DNA of 64,000 nt, taken from contig LNDT01000030.1 in the NCBI GenBank assembly GCA_001464715.1, forward strand, positions 248,001 to 312,000, read 5' to 3'. Below the pieces are notes generated by a model. That model searched no databases. It saw nothing but the letters and a program-made list of their open reading frames with translations, and was not told the origin of the DNA. The first letter of the stretch is position 1. Every line of letters begins with the position of its first letter. A program made the position numbers and the translations under genes. The DNA is from Bdellovibrionales bacterium Ga0074137. Lineage in GTDB: Bacteria > Bdellovibrionota > Bdellovibrionia > Bdellovibrionales > JAMPXM01. Below are positions 17,120 through 26,198 of this stretch, one piece after another.

Positions 17120-17701
17120 ATGAAGATCTTAGTGCTCGCATTTTCGGTGCTCGTTTTTGCTTCGTGCTCGCTCACTTCAAAAAAAGCGGACGTCGAAGTC
17201 GATCCGTCGGCCGTTGATGGCGCTTTGGGTGGGCTCAGTTTGCTCCAACTTCACGAAGCAGGATTGGTTTTCAAAGTTGCGTTCGAGAAATCGATGGACA
17301 GCTGGCAAGGTCCGATCGACGACGCCGTCCCTGGCTGTAAAATCACAGGTGTCGAAGCTGAAAACGGAATTGCGACTTTGAAGCCGTGGCTTGATCGTCG
17401 GACAAAAGAAGAAGCCGAGAAGCTTTTGAGCTCTCCAAAAGGGCACAAGCTCCCCGTGAGCGCAGAAACTTGTGAACAAGACTGTTCGTGTGGGCTTGGG
17501 GCACAGATTTTGTCGGCGGCGAATTTGGACGGTGAGCGCCATTCTCGCGTGAAGGATTTAAAGCGCCTTCGCACGCGTTTTGAAGCGAAAGCTGAGCTTC
17601 TTACAGGCGAGCGAGCTGAGCTTTGCGCGGAGGGCGCGAAGTGGATTTGCACCTCTGATTTTCTCAAGTCGCTCAAGGTCACATCTGAGAAAAAACGCTG
17701 A
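17120..17701 (+). CDS. putative lipoprotein, unknown function
   Basis: About 193 residues from ATG 17120, with GGAG seven bases or so upstream. The signal sequence MKILVLAFSVLVFASCS ends in a lipobox-like FAS-Cys, so the Cys at residue 16 is the probable lipidated residue. The mature protein is charged, with seven or so further cysteines, including the tight group CEQDCSCG, which could bind metal or form disulfides. No family recognised. The ribosome site lies directly against the right arm of the inverted repeat, so the hairpin may limit its translation from read-through mRNA. Confidence 0.68.
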   Translation: MKILVLAFSVLVFASCSLTSKKADVEVDPSAVDGALGGLSLLQLHEAGLVFKVAFEKSMDSWQGPIDDAVPGCKITGVEAENGIATLKPWLDRRTKEEAEKLLSSPKGHKLPVSAETCEQDCSCGLGAQILSAANLDGERHSRVKDLKRLRTRFEAKAELLTGERAELCAEGAKWICTSDFLKSLKVTSEKKR

Positions 17702-17748
17702 GCATTCCGCGTTGCTATTTCGACCCAATTTTGGTGATTTAGCTAGGT

Positions 17749-19230
17749 ATGAAGACGCCCGCGAAACACGAATTTATTCCAGCAATCATCTCGGGTGGAA
17801 GCGGAACTAGGCTCTGGCCCGTTTCGCGTCAATCTTTCCCCAAACAGTTCGCTGAAATCTTCGGGGACGGTCTGGGCAATTCACTTTTCGCCAGAGCCGC
17901 CGCGCGTGTGATGCCTCTTGGGACACCTTGGACGATCACTGTTGAAGACTTGCGCACGCTCACTGAAAAAGCATTGATCGTTGAGGGTCTCACGCGAGCA
18001 CAGGCACTTCGAAATACTTTGTACGAGCCCCGCGGCCGAAACACCGCGCCAGCGATTGCGTTTCTTTGCCGCGCTCTTGAAATGCACGGAGACAAAGACG
18101 CCGTTGTCGGTGTTTTTCCTGCGGATCAATTGATCGAGGACGAAGAAAAATTTCGAACGACCGTGTTAAGTGCTGTCGAAATCGCTGCCCGCGGCGAAAT
18201 TGTCACTCTCGGCATCACTCCGACATTTCCGGCGACGGGTTACGGTTACATCGAGACAACGGGTCTCTTTGATTCTTCGCTTTCAAAAACAGCGATGAAG
18301 GCCACGCGATTTTGTGAAAAGCCAAATGAATCAAAAGCTCGCGAATTTATTTCGAGCGGTGGTTACTTTTGGAATGCCGGAATGTTTGTCTTCAAACTTT
18401 CGAAGATGATCGAGCTTTTAAGAGAGCACGCTCCAAAAGTTTGGATGCCGTTTGAAGATTTGAAATCGGACTATTCAAACATCGAAGACATTTACAATCG
18501 CGTCGAGTCGATTTCGATCGACTACGCTGTGATGGAGAAGCTTTCGTCTCATGTGACAATGCCGTGTGATTTTACATGGAACGACGTCGGATCTTGGGAC
18601 GCCATCGCGGATATCAAACAGGGAAAACACTCGGTCTTGGCAAGTTCGGCCTTGGCGCAAGGATCGAGCGCGTCGGAAGCGACAGCCGCCATCCAAATTT
18701 CATCTGAGAACAATTTCGTATTTCCAACGGATCAAAAAACGTACGCCTTTGTCGATGTCGACGATCTTGTCGTTGTCGATACTCAAGACGCGACCTTGAT
18801 CGTTAAGCGCGGACGCTCTGAGAAAGTGAAAGACGTTGTCGACCGTCTAAAAAGTTTTCCACCGATGGCCGCAAAAAGAGCCACACAGCACGCTTTTGAA
18901 ATTCGGCCCTGGGGTAAATTCGAAGTTTTAAAAGACACGCCAGACTTTAAATCAAAAGTGATTTCCGTCGATCCGGGCGCTCAGATTTCTTATCAGTCGC
19001 ATGAAAAACGGGCCGAGCATTGGACGATCATCAAAGGCCGGGGCGAAGTGATTTTAAATGATGAAACGATTCCGGTCGGACCAGGTTCGCACGTCTTTAT
19101 TCCTGTGAAAGCGAAACATCGAATTCGCAACACGGGCGCTGAGCCACTGACGTTTGTTGAAGTTCAGTTGGGCACATACTTTGGCGAAGACGATATTATT
19201 CGCTACGAAGATTCCTACGGCCGCCGGTGA
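17749..19230 (+). CDS. manC: mannose-1-P guanylyltransferase / mannose-6-P isomerase
   Basis: Bifunctional enzyme giving GDP-mannose, the precursor of the gmd/colD branch. 493 residues. The N-terminal nucleotidyltransferase has ISGGSGTRLWPVSR (about residues 14-27), FPKQF, GRNTAPAIA, VFPADQLI and FCEKPN. The C-terminal cupin isomerase domain has RPWGKFEVL and the metal-site motif QSHEKRAEHWTII, then HRIRNTG. Type II PMI-GMP enzymes have exactly this order and length. It opens the plus-strand sugar block, and its stop overlaps the next gene's GTG start (GTGA). Confidence 0.96.
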   Translation: MKTPAKHEFIPAIISGGSGTRLWPVSRQSFPKQFAEIFGDGLGNSLFARAAARVMPLGTPWTITVEDLRTLTEKALIVEGLTRAQALRNTLYEPRGRNTAPAIAFLCRALEMHGDKDAVVGVFPADQLIEDEEKFRTTVLSAVEIAARGEIVTLGITPTFPATGYGYIETTGLFDSSLSKTAMKATRFCEKPNESKAREFISSGGYFWNAGMFVFKLSKMIELLREHAPKVWMPFEDLKSDYSNIEDIYNRVESISIDYAVMEKLSSHVTMPCDFTWNDVGSWDAIADIKQGKHSVLASSALAQGSSASEATAAIQISSENNFVFPTDQKTYAFVDVDDLVVVDTQDATLIVKRGRSEKVKDVVDRLKSFPPMAAKRATQHAFEIRPWGKFEVLKDTPDFKSKVISVDPGAQISYQSHEKRAEHWTIIKGRGEVILNDETIPVGPGSHVFIPVKAKHRIRNTGAEPLTFVEVQLGTYFGEDDIIRYEDSYGRR

Positions 19231-20315
19231 CGCAGGATATTCTTTCAAGCCCCATTATTAAGTCTGCGATCAAGGACATTGCCTCGCGCGCTAAGGCCGA
19301 TGCTCTGAAACTTGGGAACGCTCACATATTACTGACGGGTGGAACCGGGTTTTTCGGATCCTGGGTGCTTGTCAGTTTCGCGGCTTTGCGGGAACTCGGA
19401 CTCCCTCTTGAGATGACGGTTCTTAGTCGCGCGCCGGATCAGTTTCTCGCAAAAAATCCAAGTTTTCAGAATATGCCGGGCCTTTCGTTTCGAAAAGGTG
19501 ACGTCACCGATGCGACGATTCCGTTTAGCATCACGCACATCCTGCATTTTGCGACGTCAGGCGCTAAGGCCGATACTCTTGACCAAGAGCAAGAAATTCG
19601 GCGAACCGTCGTCGAAGGAACGCGGCACATGCTTGTTGAAGCAAAACGCGTCGGTGCGGCTCGGTTTCTTATGGCAAGTTCGGCAGCTGTTTACGGTCAA
19701 GCGCCGGTTCAAACTTCCGGGAAATCCGAAATCGGCCCACTCACGGAATCAACGATTATTCAGGATGCGAAGTTTACGGCTTACGGCGAGGCCAAGCGTG
19801 AAGCCGAGGCTCTGTGCCGCTCGGCTTCGGCCGCCCGAGATATCGAGACCGTGGTGGCGCGCGGTTTCACATTTAGTGGTCCGCTTTTCCCGATCTCGGG
19901 CCCCTATGTGATTTCCTCATTTATGACTTCGATTTTGAATGGTCTTCCGCTTCAGCTTCGCACGCCTCAAGCGCAGCGCAGTTTCATGGATGGGCGCGAC
20001 CTTGTCGTGGCACTTTGGAAGCTCTTGGCCAACGGTCGTGACGGGGAAGCTTACAATTTGGGATCGGAAGAAATGGTTTCGATGAGTGAGCTTGCTGATA
20101 TCATGCGGTCCGTGGCCTTGAAGGTTTCTCTTCGTGTGCCGGAAGTAAAAATTGTGGCTCCACCGATGACGCAGGGCTTATCGCCAGGCTCGGACTGCAT
20201 CCGCCCTTCGATGGCAAAGCTTAGGACTGAACTCGGTTTTCAGCCGATGATCACACTTCGCGAAAGTCTTCGCGCCCAGGCGCAGTGGGCTCTCGAATCC
20301 GTGGACAAATCTTAG
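19227..20315 (+). CDS. NAD-dependent sugar epimerase/dehydratase (intact paralogue)
   Basis: 362 residues, extended short-chain dehydrogenase family acting on a nucleotide sugar. The dinucleotide loop LLTGGTGFFGSW (about residues 34-45) is intact, followed by GDVTDATIPF, HFATSGA, the Ser of ASSAAVYGQ and the catalytic pair in TAYGEAKREAE (Tyr and Lys four apart). FMDGRDLVVALW marks the substrate side. GTG 19227 overlaps the manC stop. The gene at 26195 is a close paralogue that lacks the dinucleotide loop. The substrate may be a GDP- or CDP-linked 4-keto sugar; this is inference from neighbours. Confidence 0.88.
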   Translation: MTQDILSSPIIKSAIKDIASRAKADALKLGNAHILLTGGTGFFGSWVLVSFAALRELGLPLEMTVLSRAPDQFLAKNPSFQNMPGLSFRKGDVTDATIPFSITHILHFATSGAKADTLDQEQEIRRTVVEGTRHMLVEAKRVGAARFLMASSAAVYGQAPVQTSGKSEIGPLTESTIIQDAKFTAYGEAKREAEALCRSASAARDIETVVARGFTFSGPLFPISGPYVISSFMTSILNGLPLQLRTPQAQRSFMDGRDLVVALWKLLANGRDGEAYNLGSEEMVSMSELADIMRSVALKVSLRVPEVKIVAPPMTQGLSPGSDCIRPSMAKLRTELGFQPMITLRESLRAQAQWALESVDKS

Positions 20316-20339
20316 GCAAGTCCCTAATTTTGAGGAGCA

Positions 20340-20978
20340 ATGCCACAAAGCTCCCCCTCTCAAATTTTTTCAATTGAACCTTTCAGCGAGTCGGATCTGC
20401 CGAAGCTGAAGCAGTTTACGGATCAAGCGATCGGCGAGGGTTACTATTCTGATGAAGAGCTTCGCGATATTTTTAAGCGCTCGTTCGGGCCGGGCGCTGG
20501 ATCAGGTGGCGGTTCGGCCGGTGAACCTAAGATGTGTTCTCTTCTCTTGAAATCAAAGGCCGCCAGCGGTGCTTCGCCCGACGATTCCGAAATCCTTGGA
20601 GTGCGATTCACTTATCCTCCAGGAAATTGGAATCACGGAAAAGGGCGAGGACTTAATCCAGAAAAGTGGCCGCACGCTTTAAAAGACACCGCTTACTTTC
20701 AGTCTCTTTTTTTGAGCGAGAAAATTCAGGGTCAAGGTTGGGGTTCGAAATTGTCTGAAGCCTCGATCGCAGTATTAAAATCGATCGGCGCAAAAGGTGT
20801 TGTGTGCCACTCTTGGAAAGAGAGTCCTGGCAATTCATCATCAAAGTATCTTTTGAAAATGGGTTTTAAACCTTTGGCCGAGCACCCTCTTTACTGGAGC
20901 GAAGTGGATTACAACTGCACGCGCTGCTTAAAGCCGCCGTGCCAGTGCACAGCGATCGAAATGTACTATGAAATTTAA
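20340..20978 (+). CDS. GNAT-like acetyltransferase with C-terminal cysteine cluster
   Basis: 212 residues. The acetyl-CoA loop is KIQGQGWGSKLSEASIAVL (Q-G-x-G-x), followed by KGVVCHSWKESPGNSSSKYL and KMGFKPLAEHP, a normal GNAT ending. The first 100 residues are variable with a glycine-rich stretch. After the fold comes YNCTRCLKPPCQC, four cysteines spaced C-x2-C-x4-C-x-C, which could hold zinc. It sits between sugar genes, 24 bp after the epimerase, but a sugar substrate is not shown. Confidence 0.75.
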   Translation: MPQSSPSQIFSIEPFSESDLPKLKQFTDQAIGEGYYSDEELRDIFKRSFGPGAGSGGGSAGEPKMCSLLLKSKAASGASPDDSEILGVRFTYPPGNWNHGKGRGLNPEKWPHALKDTAYFQSLFLSEKIQGQGWGSKLSEASIAVLKSIGAKGVVCHSWKESPGNSSSKYLLKMGFKPLAEHPLYWSEVDYNCTRCLKPPCQCTAIEMYYEI

Positions 20979-21024
20979 CAATAAAAATATGCGATCTAAC
21001 TTTTAGTTTTTCGAGGAGTTCCCT

Positions 21025-22197
21025 ATGAGCGCTTCATTTTGGCTCGACCGCACACCGCGATCTGAAAAGAAAATTTTTGATGTCGTGATTGTCGGTGCCG
21101 GCATCACGGGCCTTTCGACGGCGTACTGGTTGGAAAAAGAAGATCCAAATCTCAAAGTCGCTATCGTTGAAAAAAGCCGTGTGTCGTTTGGAGCGTCGGG
21201 CCGAAACGCAGGGTTCGTGACCTGTGGATCGGTCGAACATTTCAATCGAATGATCAATAAACATGGTCTGGACCAAGCTGTCGAAATTTGGAAATTTTCG
21301 GAAACAAATCTTCGTCTGATCGAGCAAGAGATCGTCGGAAATAGCCACAAGGAGCTTGAATTCGAAAATGCCGGAGCATTTTCGCTGGCGGCTCAGGACA
21401 ATGAGTTTGCGGAACTCAAAAAAGTTTCCGAGATCATGACGGGGCTAAAGATTCCGACCGAAATCGTTGATGCCGACGGTATTTCGAAACGACTGGGCGC
21501 TACGGGCTTTGTTGGTGGTATTAAGTATCTTGGAGATTCGTCGACCAATCCGGTGAAGCTCCTTGAAAAAATGCGTGAGAAAATCAAAGCACCTATTTTT
21601 GAAAGTGTTGAAGCGTACAAGATAGACACTTTGCCTGATGGAACAAAAATCTTAAAAACCGACGCTGGCGACTTTGAAACATCGATGGTCGTTTTGGCCT
21701 TAAACGGTTACTCGGCAAATCTTCATCCCTATTTCAAAGACAAAATTTTTCCAACGCGCGGTCAGTGTTTGATGACCGAGCCTGTGCCGCGCTTCATGGA
21801 AGGTCCATGCTATGCGAATTTCTATTTGGATTACTTCCGACAGATTCCCACGGGCGAACTTTTGATTGGTGGCTTCCGTCAGATCGAGAAAGAAACCGAA
21901 GTCGGCTACTCCGATCACGTGACCGATGTGATTCAGAGTTCGCTTCATAATTTCGTCGTCACATATTTGCCGAAATTGGCTCACGCGAAAGTCACTCATC
22001 GCTGGGGTGGCGTCATGGGATTTGCGAAAGACGGTGAGCCCATGGTCGGATCAATTCCTGAAGATCCTTCGATCTTCTTTGCCGGAGGCTACACCGGACA
22101 TGGAATCGGTCTCGCGTTCAATACGGCGAAGACTTTGGTCGACCTCATCTTCGGTCGCGAAGTCCCCCGCTGGATCTCGGCGCGCCGGTTTCAGTAG
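21025..22197 (+). CDS. FAD-dependent amine oxidoreductase (DAO family)
   Basis: 390 residues. The FAD-binding Rossmann motif VVIVGAGITGLSTAYWL lies at residues 13-29, the second FAD contact is SRVSFGASGRNAGFVTCG, and the C-terminal GGYTGHGIGLAF closes the flavin site. This is the glycine/D-amino acid oxidase family, with gamma-glutamylputrescine oxidase among its relatives. It lacks an iron-sulfur or ferredoxin domain, so it is not the reductase partner that RfbH enzymes need. A good GAGGAG ribosome site precedes ATG 21025. Substrate unknown; its place among sugar genes may be incidental. Confidence 0.87.
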   Translation: MSASFWLDRTPRSEKKIFDVVIVGAGITGLSTAYWLEKEDPNLKVAIVEKSRVSFGASGRNAGFVTCGSVEHFNRMINKHGLDQAVEIWKFSETNLRLIEQEIVGNSHKELEFENAGAFSLAAQDNEFAELKKVSEIMTGLKIPTEIVDADGISKRLGATGFVGGIKYLGDSSTNPVKLLEKMREKIKAPIFESVEAYKIDTLPDGTKILKTDAGDFETSMVVLALNGYSANLHPYFKDKIFPTRGQCLMTEPVPRFMEGPCYANFYLDYFRQIPTGELLIGGFRQIEKETEVGYSDHVTDVIQSSLHNFVVTYLPKLAHAKVTHRWGGVMGFAKDGEPMVGSIPEDPSIFFAGGYTGHGIGLAFNTAKTLVDLIFGREVPRWISARRFQ

Positions 22198-22260
22198 TCC
22201 GATCTGGGAGGGTGCTCCGTAGGAGCCTCTGGGGCGGTCCAAAGCGCGCTTGATCTTTCG

Positions 22261-22276
22261 TATATACATGTATATA
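22261..22276. promoter_or_regulatory. 16-bp perfect palindrome upstream of the nucleotidyltransferase
   Basis: TATATACATGTATATA is an exact palindrome ending nine bases before ATG 22286. Its place over the likely start region, and its AT-rich symmetric form, suit an operator for a ribbon-helix-helix repressor. The downstream protein carries a CopG-antitoxin-like C-terminal segment, so autoregulation is an attractive inference. Confidence 0.6.
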
Positions 22277-22285
22277 CTATGATCT

Positions 22286-22972
22286 ATGTTTTTATTGGAT
22301 GTCACAAACGAGCTGGCCCGAAGAAAGATCAAGTTCGCCGTCGTGGGCGGTTATGCTTTGGCGCTGCACGGGATCGTTCGTGCGACGATGGATGTGGATC
22401 TGGTGATCGGTCTCTCAAAGAAGAGCTTGGTCGATGCCGAAGCGGCAATGAAAGCCCTCGGGCTCTCGTCACGAATTCCGGTAACTGCGGAAGAAATCTC
22501 TAAATTTCGCGTCGAGTACATCGAAAATCGGAATCTCGTCGCGTGGTCTTTTGTCGATTTTAAAGATCCGTCGCGGCAGGTTGATCTTTTGATCGTTCTT
22601 GGTGTCGATGACATCGAGATCGAAAAAGTATCCTTCGGCGGAAAACCACTTCCTGTGGCTAGTCTCGATAGCCTCTTAAAAATGAAGCTCAAAGCGAATC
22701 GAAAAGAGGACCAACTCGATATTCAGCGAATTAAGAAACGTCGAAAAGCCGGCGTGAGTGAGGTCTCCGCGGAGGTTACGCCCGAGCAAGCAGTTCAGTT
22801 TTTAGAGGACTTCCGGGTTTTATATTCGAGCAAAGATGAGCCGACACAGGCGATAAGCCTTCGCGTTCCCGGAAATGTCTTACGGATGCTAAAAACGCGG
22901 GCCGCGAGCGAGGGAAAAAAATATCAGTCGCTTATCATCGAGATCCTTCGTGAGAGTCTGAAGCCCAGGTGA
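22286..22972 (+). CDS. nucleotidyltransferase fused to a CopG-antitoxin-like tail
   Basis: 228 residues. Residues 1-150 match the minimal nucleotidyltransferase fold of the AbiEii/MenT type: AVVGGYALALHGIVRATMD then VDLVI gives the GG...DxD metal and nucleotide site, with RQVDLLIV supplying the third acidic residue. After a linker, residues about 190-228 (AISLRVPGNVLRMLKTRA, then KKYQSLIIEILRESL) read as a CopG/BrnA-type antitoxin ribbon-helix-helix segment. So toxin-like and antitoxin-like parts appear in one chain, with a 16-bp palindrome just upstream and no separate antitoxin gene beside it. Nucleotidyltransferase call is firm; the tail call is by eye. Confidence 0.78.
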   Translation: MFLLDVTNELARRKIKFAVVGGYALALHGIVRATMDVDLVIGLSKKSLVDAEAAMKALGLSSRIPVTAEEISKFRVEYIENRNLVAWSFVDFKDPSRQVDLLIVLGVDDIEIEKVSFGGKPLPVASLDSLLKMKLKANRKEDQLDIQRIKKRRKAGVSEVSAEVTPEQAVQFLEDFRVLYSSKDEPTQAISLRVPGNVLRMLKTRAASEGKKYQSLIIEILRESLKPR

Positions 22973-23078
22973 GTTTTTCCGTCGGTCGCCGAAGACTCTA
23001 TTAGCGTTACACCAGTGACGCGCGGCGCATATGCCGTAAGTGGGCGCGAGATCGATGATTTTGGGTAGGAGCTACGCT

Positions 23079-23108
23079 ATGAAACCGCATGGCTTTATCC
23101 CCCCATAA
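23079..23108 (+). CDS. possible 9-codon leader peptide
   Basis: ATG 23079 opens a short frame (MKPHGFIPP, stop TAA 23106-23108) with the best ribosome site of the area, AGGAG at 23067-23071, seven bases upstream. The transketolase ATG at 23089 lies inside it in another frame and is 17 bases from that site, so the leader could couple or attenuate translation. It may equally be chance. Confidence 0.3.
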   Translation: MKPHGFIPP

Positions 23109-23877
23109 GCTTCGCCGCGAGATCGTCGAAATGGCCTTTGCTGGAAGCTCAGTTCACATCGCGTGCGCGTTCTCGATGGTCGAAATTGTTTCGACGCTTT
23201 TATCGACATCGATGAATCTTGGCTCTGGCGCCGAGGACACAAAACGCGACCGAATTTTTCTTTCAAAAGGCCACGGAGTGATGGCGCTTTATGCTGGCTA
23301 CGCGGCGCTGGGTTGGCTTGAACGCGAACACTTAAAAAAATATTTTTCTGATGGCTCGCTTTTGCATGGTCTCGCCGAAGCTCGCGTTCCTCTTCTTGAA
23401 GTTTCGAGCGGATCTTTGGGGCACGGTCTGCCGGTGGCGGTGGGTTTTGCTCTTGGAAAAAAGCGAAGCGGTGAAGCTGGCCACGTTTACTGCATCGTCG
23501 GCGACGGCGAGATGAACGAAGGATCGATGTGGGAGGCTTTGCTTTTTGCAGGTCACCACAAACTTGATAATCTGACAGTCATTGTCGATGCGAACGGCCA
23601 TCAAGCCATGGGTCGGATTCAAGATGTGATTGGAATGGAGCCGTTCGCGGATAAATTTCGTGCGTTTGGATTTTCGACGACGGATTGCGATGGGCACTCG
23701 GTGAAAGCTCTGACGGAAGCGTTCTCGTCAAGTACGTCGGGACGCCCGCGGGCTGTTGTCGCGCGCACGGTGAAGGGTAAGGGTCTTTCTTTTATGGAGG
23801 ACAACAACCAGTGGCACTACAGTCGGTTGACGCCAGAGCTTCTCGAGCGCGCAAGAACTGAGCTGCAAAATGCGTAA
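23089..23877 (+). CDS. transketolase, N-terminal (TPP-binding) subunit, module 1
   Basis: 262 residues corresponding to the first domain of transketolase. LSKGHGVMALYAGYAALG, SGSLGHGLPVAVGFAL and the thiamine-diphosphate motif GDGEMNEGSMWEAL, with the distal Asn in VDANGHQ, are all present. ARTVKGKGLSFME near the end is standard. The pyrimidine-binding half is the next gene, overlapping by 8 bp (ATGCGTAA). The pair is followed by rfbH and an epimerase, which points to ketol transfer onto a sugar nucleotide rather than to the pentose phosphate pathway; that role is inferred. The ribosome site is oddly far (see leader peptide). Confidence 0.92.
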   Translation: MALSPHKLRREIVEMAFAGSSVHIACAFSMVEIVSTLLSTSMNLGSGAEDTKRDRIFLSKGHGVMALYAGYAALGWLEREHLKKYFSDGSLLHGLAEARVPLLEVSSGSLGHGLPVAVGFALGKKRSGEAGHVYCIVGDGEMNEGSMWEALLFAGHHKLDNLTVIVDANGHQAMGRIQDVIGMEPFADKFRAFGFSTTDCDGHSVKALTEAFSSSTSGRPRAVVARTVKGKGLSFMEDNNQWHYSRLTPELLERARTELQNA

Positions 23878-24847
23878 TCGACTTTCAAACCTTCTTGTCG
23901 AGGCGTGCGCGAAGGATCCTCGTCGCGTGGTTTTAAGCGGTGACCACGGCTATGCACTTTTTGATGCTCTTCGAAAGTCACATCCCTCATCGTTCATCAA
24001 TGTTGGTGTGATGGAACAGGCCATGGTCGGCATGTCGGCAGGGCTTGCGAAGTCCGGTGCGCGTCCGATTGTTTATGGTCTTTCGGCGTTTGTTCCGATT
24101 CGCGTGCTTGAGCAGATCAAGATGGACGTCTGCCATATGGGATACCCAGTGATTTTTCTTGGCGATGGGGCAGGCCTTGTCTATTCAACGCTGGGGGCTT
24201 CGCACCAGTGCGGAGAAGATGTCGCGGCACTTCGTCCCATGCCGGGAATGAAGATTCTGACACCGGCCGATGCGGACGAACTTGAAGCGTGTTTTCGTGA
24301 AGCTCTTCAAACCGATGGTCCTTGCTACATTCGAATTGGAAAAAGCGATCGCCCTGCAGTGAATGTCGCTAAATTGGCGTCGACGGCACCGCGGGTCCTT
24401 CGAAAAACCACAAGCGATCGTCCGGTGCTCGTTACGATGGGTTCAATGACTGCGTTTGGTTCGTCCTTGGCCGCTGCGAAAAACGGTGGCGCGGATGCGA
24501 GCGAAGGCGGTTTTGATCTAGGTCACATTTCCGTCCTTCGCGTAAAGCCGATTCATGCCGAGCTTTGTGAAGTTCTAAAAACGGCAAAAGAAATTTGGGT
24601 TTTGGAAGAGCACAGCCGCTTTGGCGGGCTCGCTTCTGCTGTGGCGGACGCAATGTTGGACGCAGGACTTTCGATTCCGCGCCTTCGCGTTTGGTCTTTG
24701 AAGGATCAGTTCGTTCACTCGTGCGGATCTTACCAACACGCGCTTTCAGAGCATCAATTGAGCGACGAGCAAGTTCGCAAGTCCTTTGCGTCGGCGATCG
24801 CCGAAAGTGCGTCCGGAAAAGGGCCCGAAGGGGCGAACCGAATATGA
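23870..24847 (+). CDS. transketolase, C-terminal (pyrimidine-binding) subunit, module 1
   Basis: 325 residues matching the middle and C-terminal transketolase domains. [21 protein letters not shown] carries the conserved Glu that activates thiamine diphosphate; [34 protein letters not shown] and [16 protein letters not shown] follow in normal order. It overlaps the N-terminal subunit and is followed 13 bp later by rfbH. Closest in layout to the split transketolase pair at 61608-63307 of the same window. The shared position with nucleotide-sugar genes suggests that the two subunits form a dedicated enzyme. Confidence 0.92.
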   Translation: MRNRLSNLLVEACAKDPRRVVLSGDHGYALFDALRKSHPSSFINVGVMEQAMVGMSAGLAKSGARPIVYGLSAFVPIRVLEQIKMDVCHMGYPVIFLGDGAGLVYSTLGASHQCGEDVAALRPMPGMKILTPADADELEACFREALQTDGPCYIRIGKSDRPAVNVAKLASTAPRVLRKTTSDRPVLVTMGSMTAFGSSLAAAKNGGADASEGGFDLGHISVLRVKPIHAELCEVLKTAKEIWVLEEHSRFGGLASAVADAMLDAGLSIPRLRVWSLKDQFVHSCGSYQHALSEHQLSDEQVRKSFASAIAESASGKGPEGANRI

Positions 24848-24860
24848 TGGAGTTTTTGAA

Positions 24861-26198
24861 ATGACTACGACCGCATCGACGACGCCTTCTACAGCAGAGC
24901 GGACTCCTGTTCTGGATGCAGCCCGAGTCTTTTTTCGAGCGCAGCCAAAACGTGTTTTAGTTCCGGGCCAAGATTATCTTCCGGTGACAGGAAAAGTTTT
25001 GGACGAGGACGATTTGATTCACCTCGTGGAGTCGAGCCTCGACATGTGGCTCACCGCGGGGCGCTTCGCGAAAGATTTCGAAAAAAGTTTCGCCGAATTT
25101 TTCGGAACGAAATTTTCACTTCTTGTGAATAGCGGATCTTCAGCGAACCTGGTGGCATTTGCGACATTGACGTCTCCGCGTCTTGGCGATCGCCGCGTGA
25201 AACCGGGCGACGAAGTCATTACGGTGGCCGCGGGTTTTCCGACAACGGTGAACCCCATCATTCAGCATGGCTGTATCCCTGTTTTTGTCGACGTTCAGCT
25301 TGGAACCTACGACATCGATGTCGCTCGCTTGGAAGAAGCGCGTTCGCCAAAAACAAAAGCGGTTATGATTGCTCACACACTGGGAAACACTTTCGATGTG
25401 AAAGCGGTGAAAGAGTTCTGTGATCGTCATGGCTTGTGGCTGGTGGAAGATTGCTGTGATGCTTTGGGCGCGACGGTGGGTGGAAAACCCATCGGAACTT
25501 TCGGTGACATTGCGACGGTCAGTTTTTATCCTGCTCACCATATCACGATGGGTGAGGGCGGCGCAGTTTGTATGTCGAACCCTCAGTTGAAGCTTGCGGC
25601 AGAATCGATTCGGGATTGGGGCCGCGACTGCTGGTGCCCACCGGGAAAAGACAATACGTGCAAAAAACGCTACGACTGGCAGCTGGGTGATCTTCCGCAA
25701 GGGTACGATCACAAGTACATCTACAGTCACATCGGTTACAATTTGAAGGTCAGCGATATGCAAGCGTCCGTCGGTGTCTCGCAACTTAAAAAACTTCCGC
25801 ATTTTATCGAGCGCCGCCGCGAGAACTTCAAATACCTCTCAGAAAAACTAAAGGACCTTGAAGGAAAAATGATCCTTCCGCGCGCCTCGGTGGATTCAAA
25901 CCCCTCTTGGTTTGGCTTTGCGCTGACGGTCGAGCCGTCGGCTGGAATTTCGCGAAACGAGCTCGTCAAAAGACTTGAGAATGAAAAAATCGGAACGCGG
26001 TTACTTTTTGGCGGACATCTGCTGAAGCAGCCTGCGTACCGCGATATCACTCACCGCGTGGTGGGGGATTTGAAAAACACCGAGCGCATTATGCATGACA
26101 CTTTCTGGGTCGGCGTTTGGCCAGGGCTAGAGAAAAATCATCTCGATTACATTTCGGACCGTATACACGCCGCTGTCAGCGGATCGGGCGCCAAGTGA
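24861..26198 (+). CDS. rfbH: CDP-4-keto-6-deoxy-glucose 3-dehydrase, PLP and [2Fe-2S] (E1)
   Basis: About 445 residues from ATG 24861. Removes the C3 hydroxyl of CDP-4-keto-6-deoxyglucose, giving 3,6-dideoxy sugars. It is an aminotransferase-fold protein in which the PLP lysine is replaced by His ([14 protein letters not shown], about residues 221-234). The iron-sulfur ligands fit the E1 spacing exactly: Cys199, then 57 residues, Cys257, one residue, Cys259, seven residues, Cys267 ([11 protein letters not shown]). [14 protein letters not shown] is also characteristic. The CDP-glucose supply genes rfbF and rfbG are 12-14 kb away on the other strand, and the usual flavin/iron-sulfur reductase partner is not in the window. 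Confidence 0.95.
   Translation: MTTTASTTPSTAERTPVLDAARVFFRAQPKRVLVPGQDYLPVTGKVLDEDDLIHLVESSLDMWLTAGRFAKDFEKSFAEFFGTKFSLLVNSGSSANLVAFATLTSPRLGDRRVKPGDEVITVAAGFPTTVNPIIQHGCIPVFVDVQLGTYDIDVARLEEARSPKTKAVMIAHTLGNTFDVKAVKEFCDRHGLWLVEDCCDALGATVGGKPIGTFGDIATVSFYPAHHITMGEGGAVCMSNPQLKLAAESIRDWGRDCWCPPGKDNTCKKRYDWQLGDLPQGYDHKYIYSHIGYNLKVSDMQASVGVSQLKKLPHFIERRRENFKYLSEKLKDLEGKMILPRASVDSNPSWFGFALTVEPSAGISRNELVKRLENEKIGTRLLFGGHLLKQPAYRDITHRVVGDLKNTERIMHDTFWVGVWPGLEKNHLDYISDRIHAAVSGSGAK

Noticed and set aside
17702-17748. JUMPstart or ops element before the polysaccharide block
   Set aside because: I looked for the GGCGGTAGC-type core here and in the other gaps at block starts and did not find it.
21025-22197. 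The flavoprotein as reductase partner (E3) of RfbH
   Set aside because: It has a DAO-family FAD fold and no ferredoxin-type cysteine motif or NAD(P)-reductase module.
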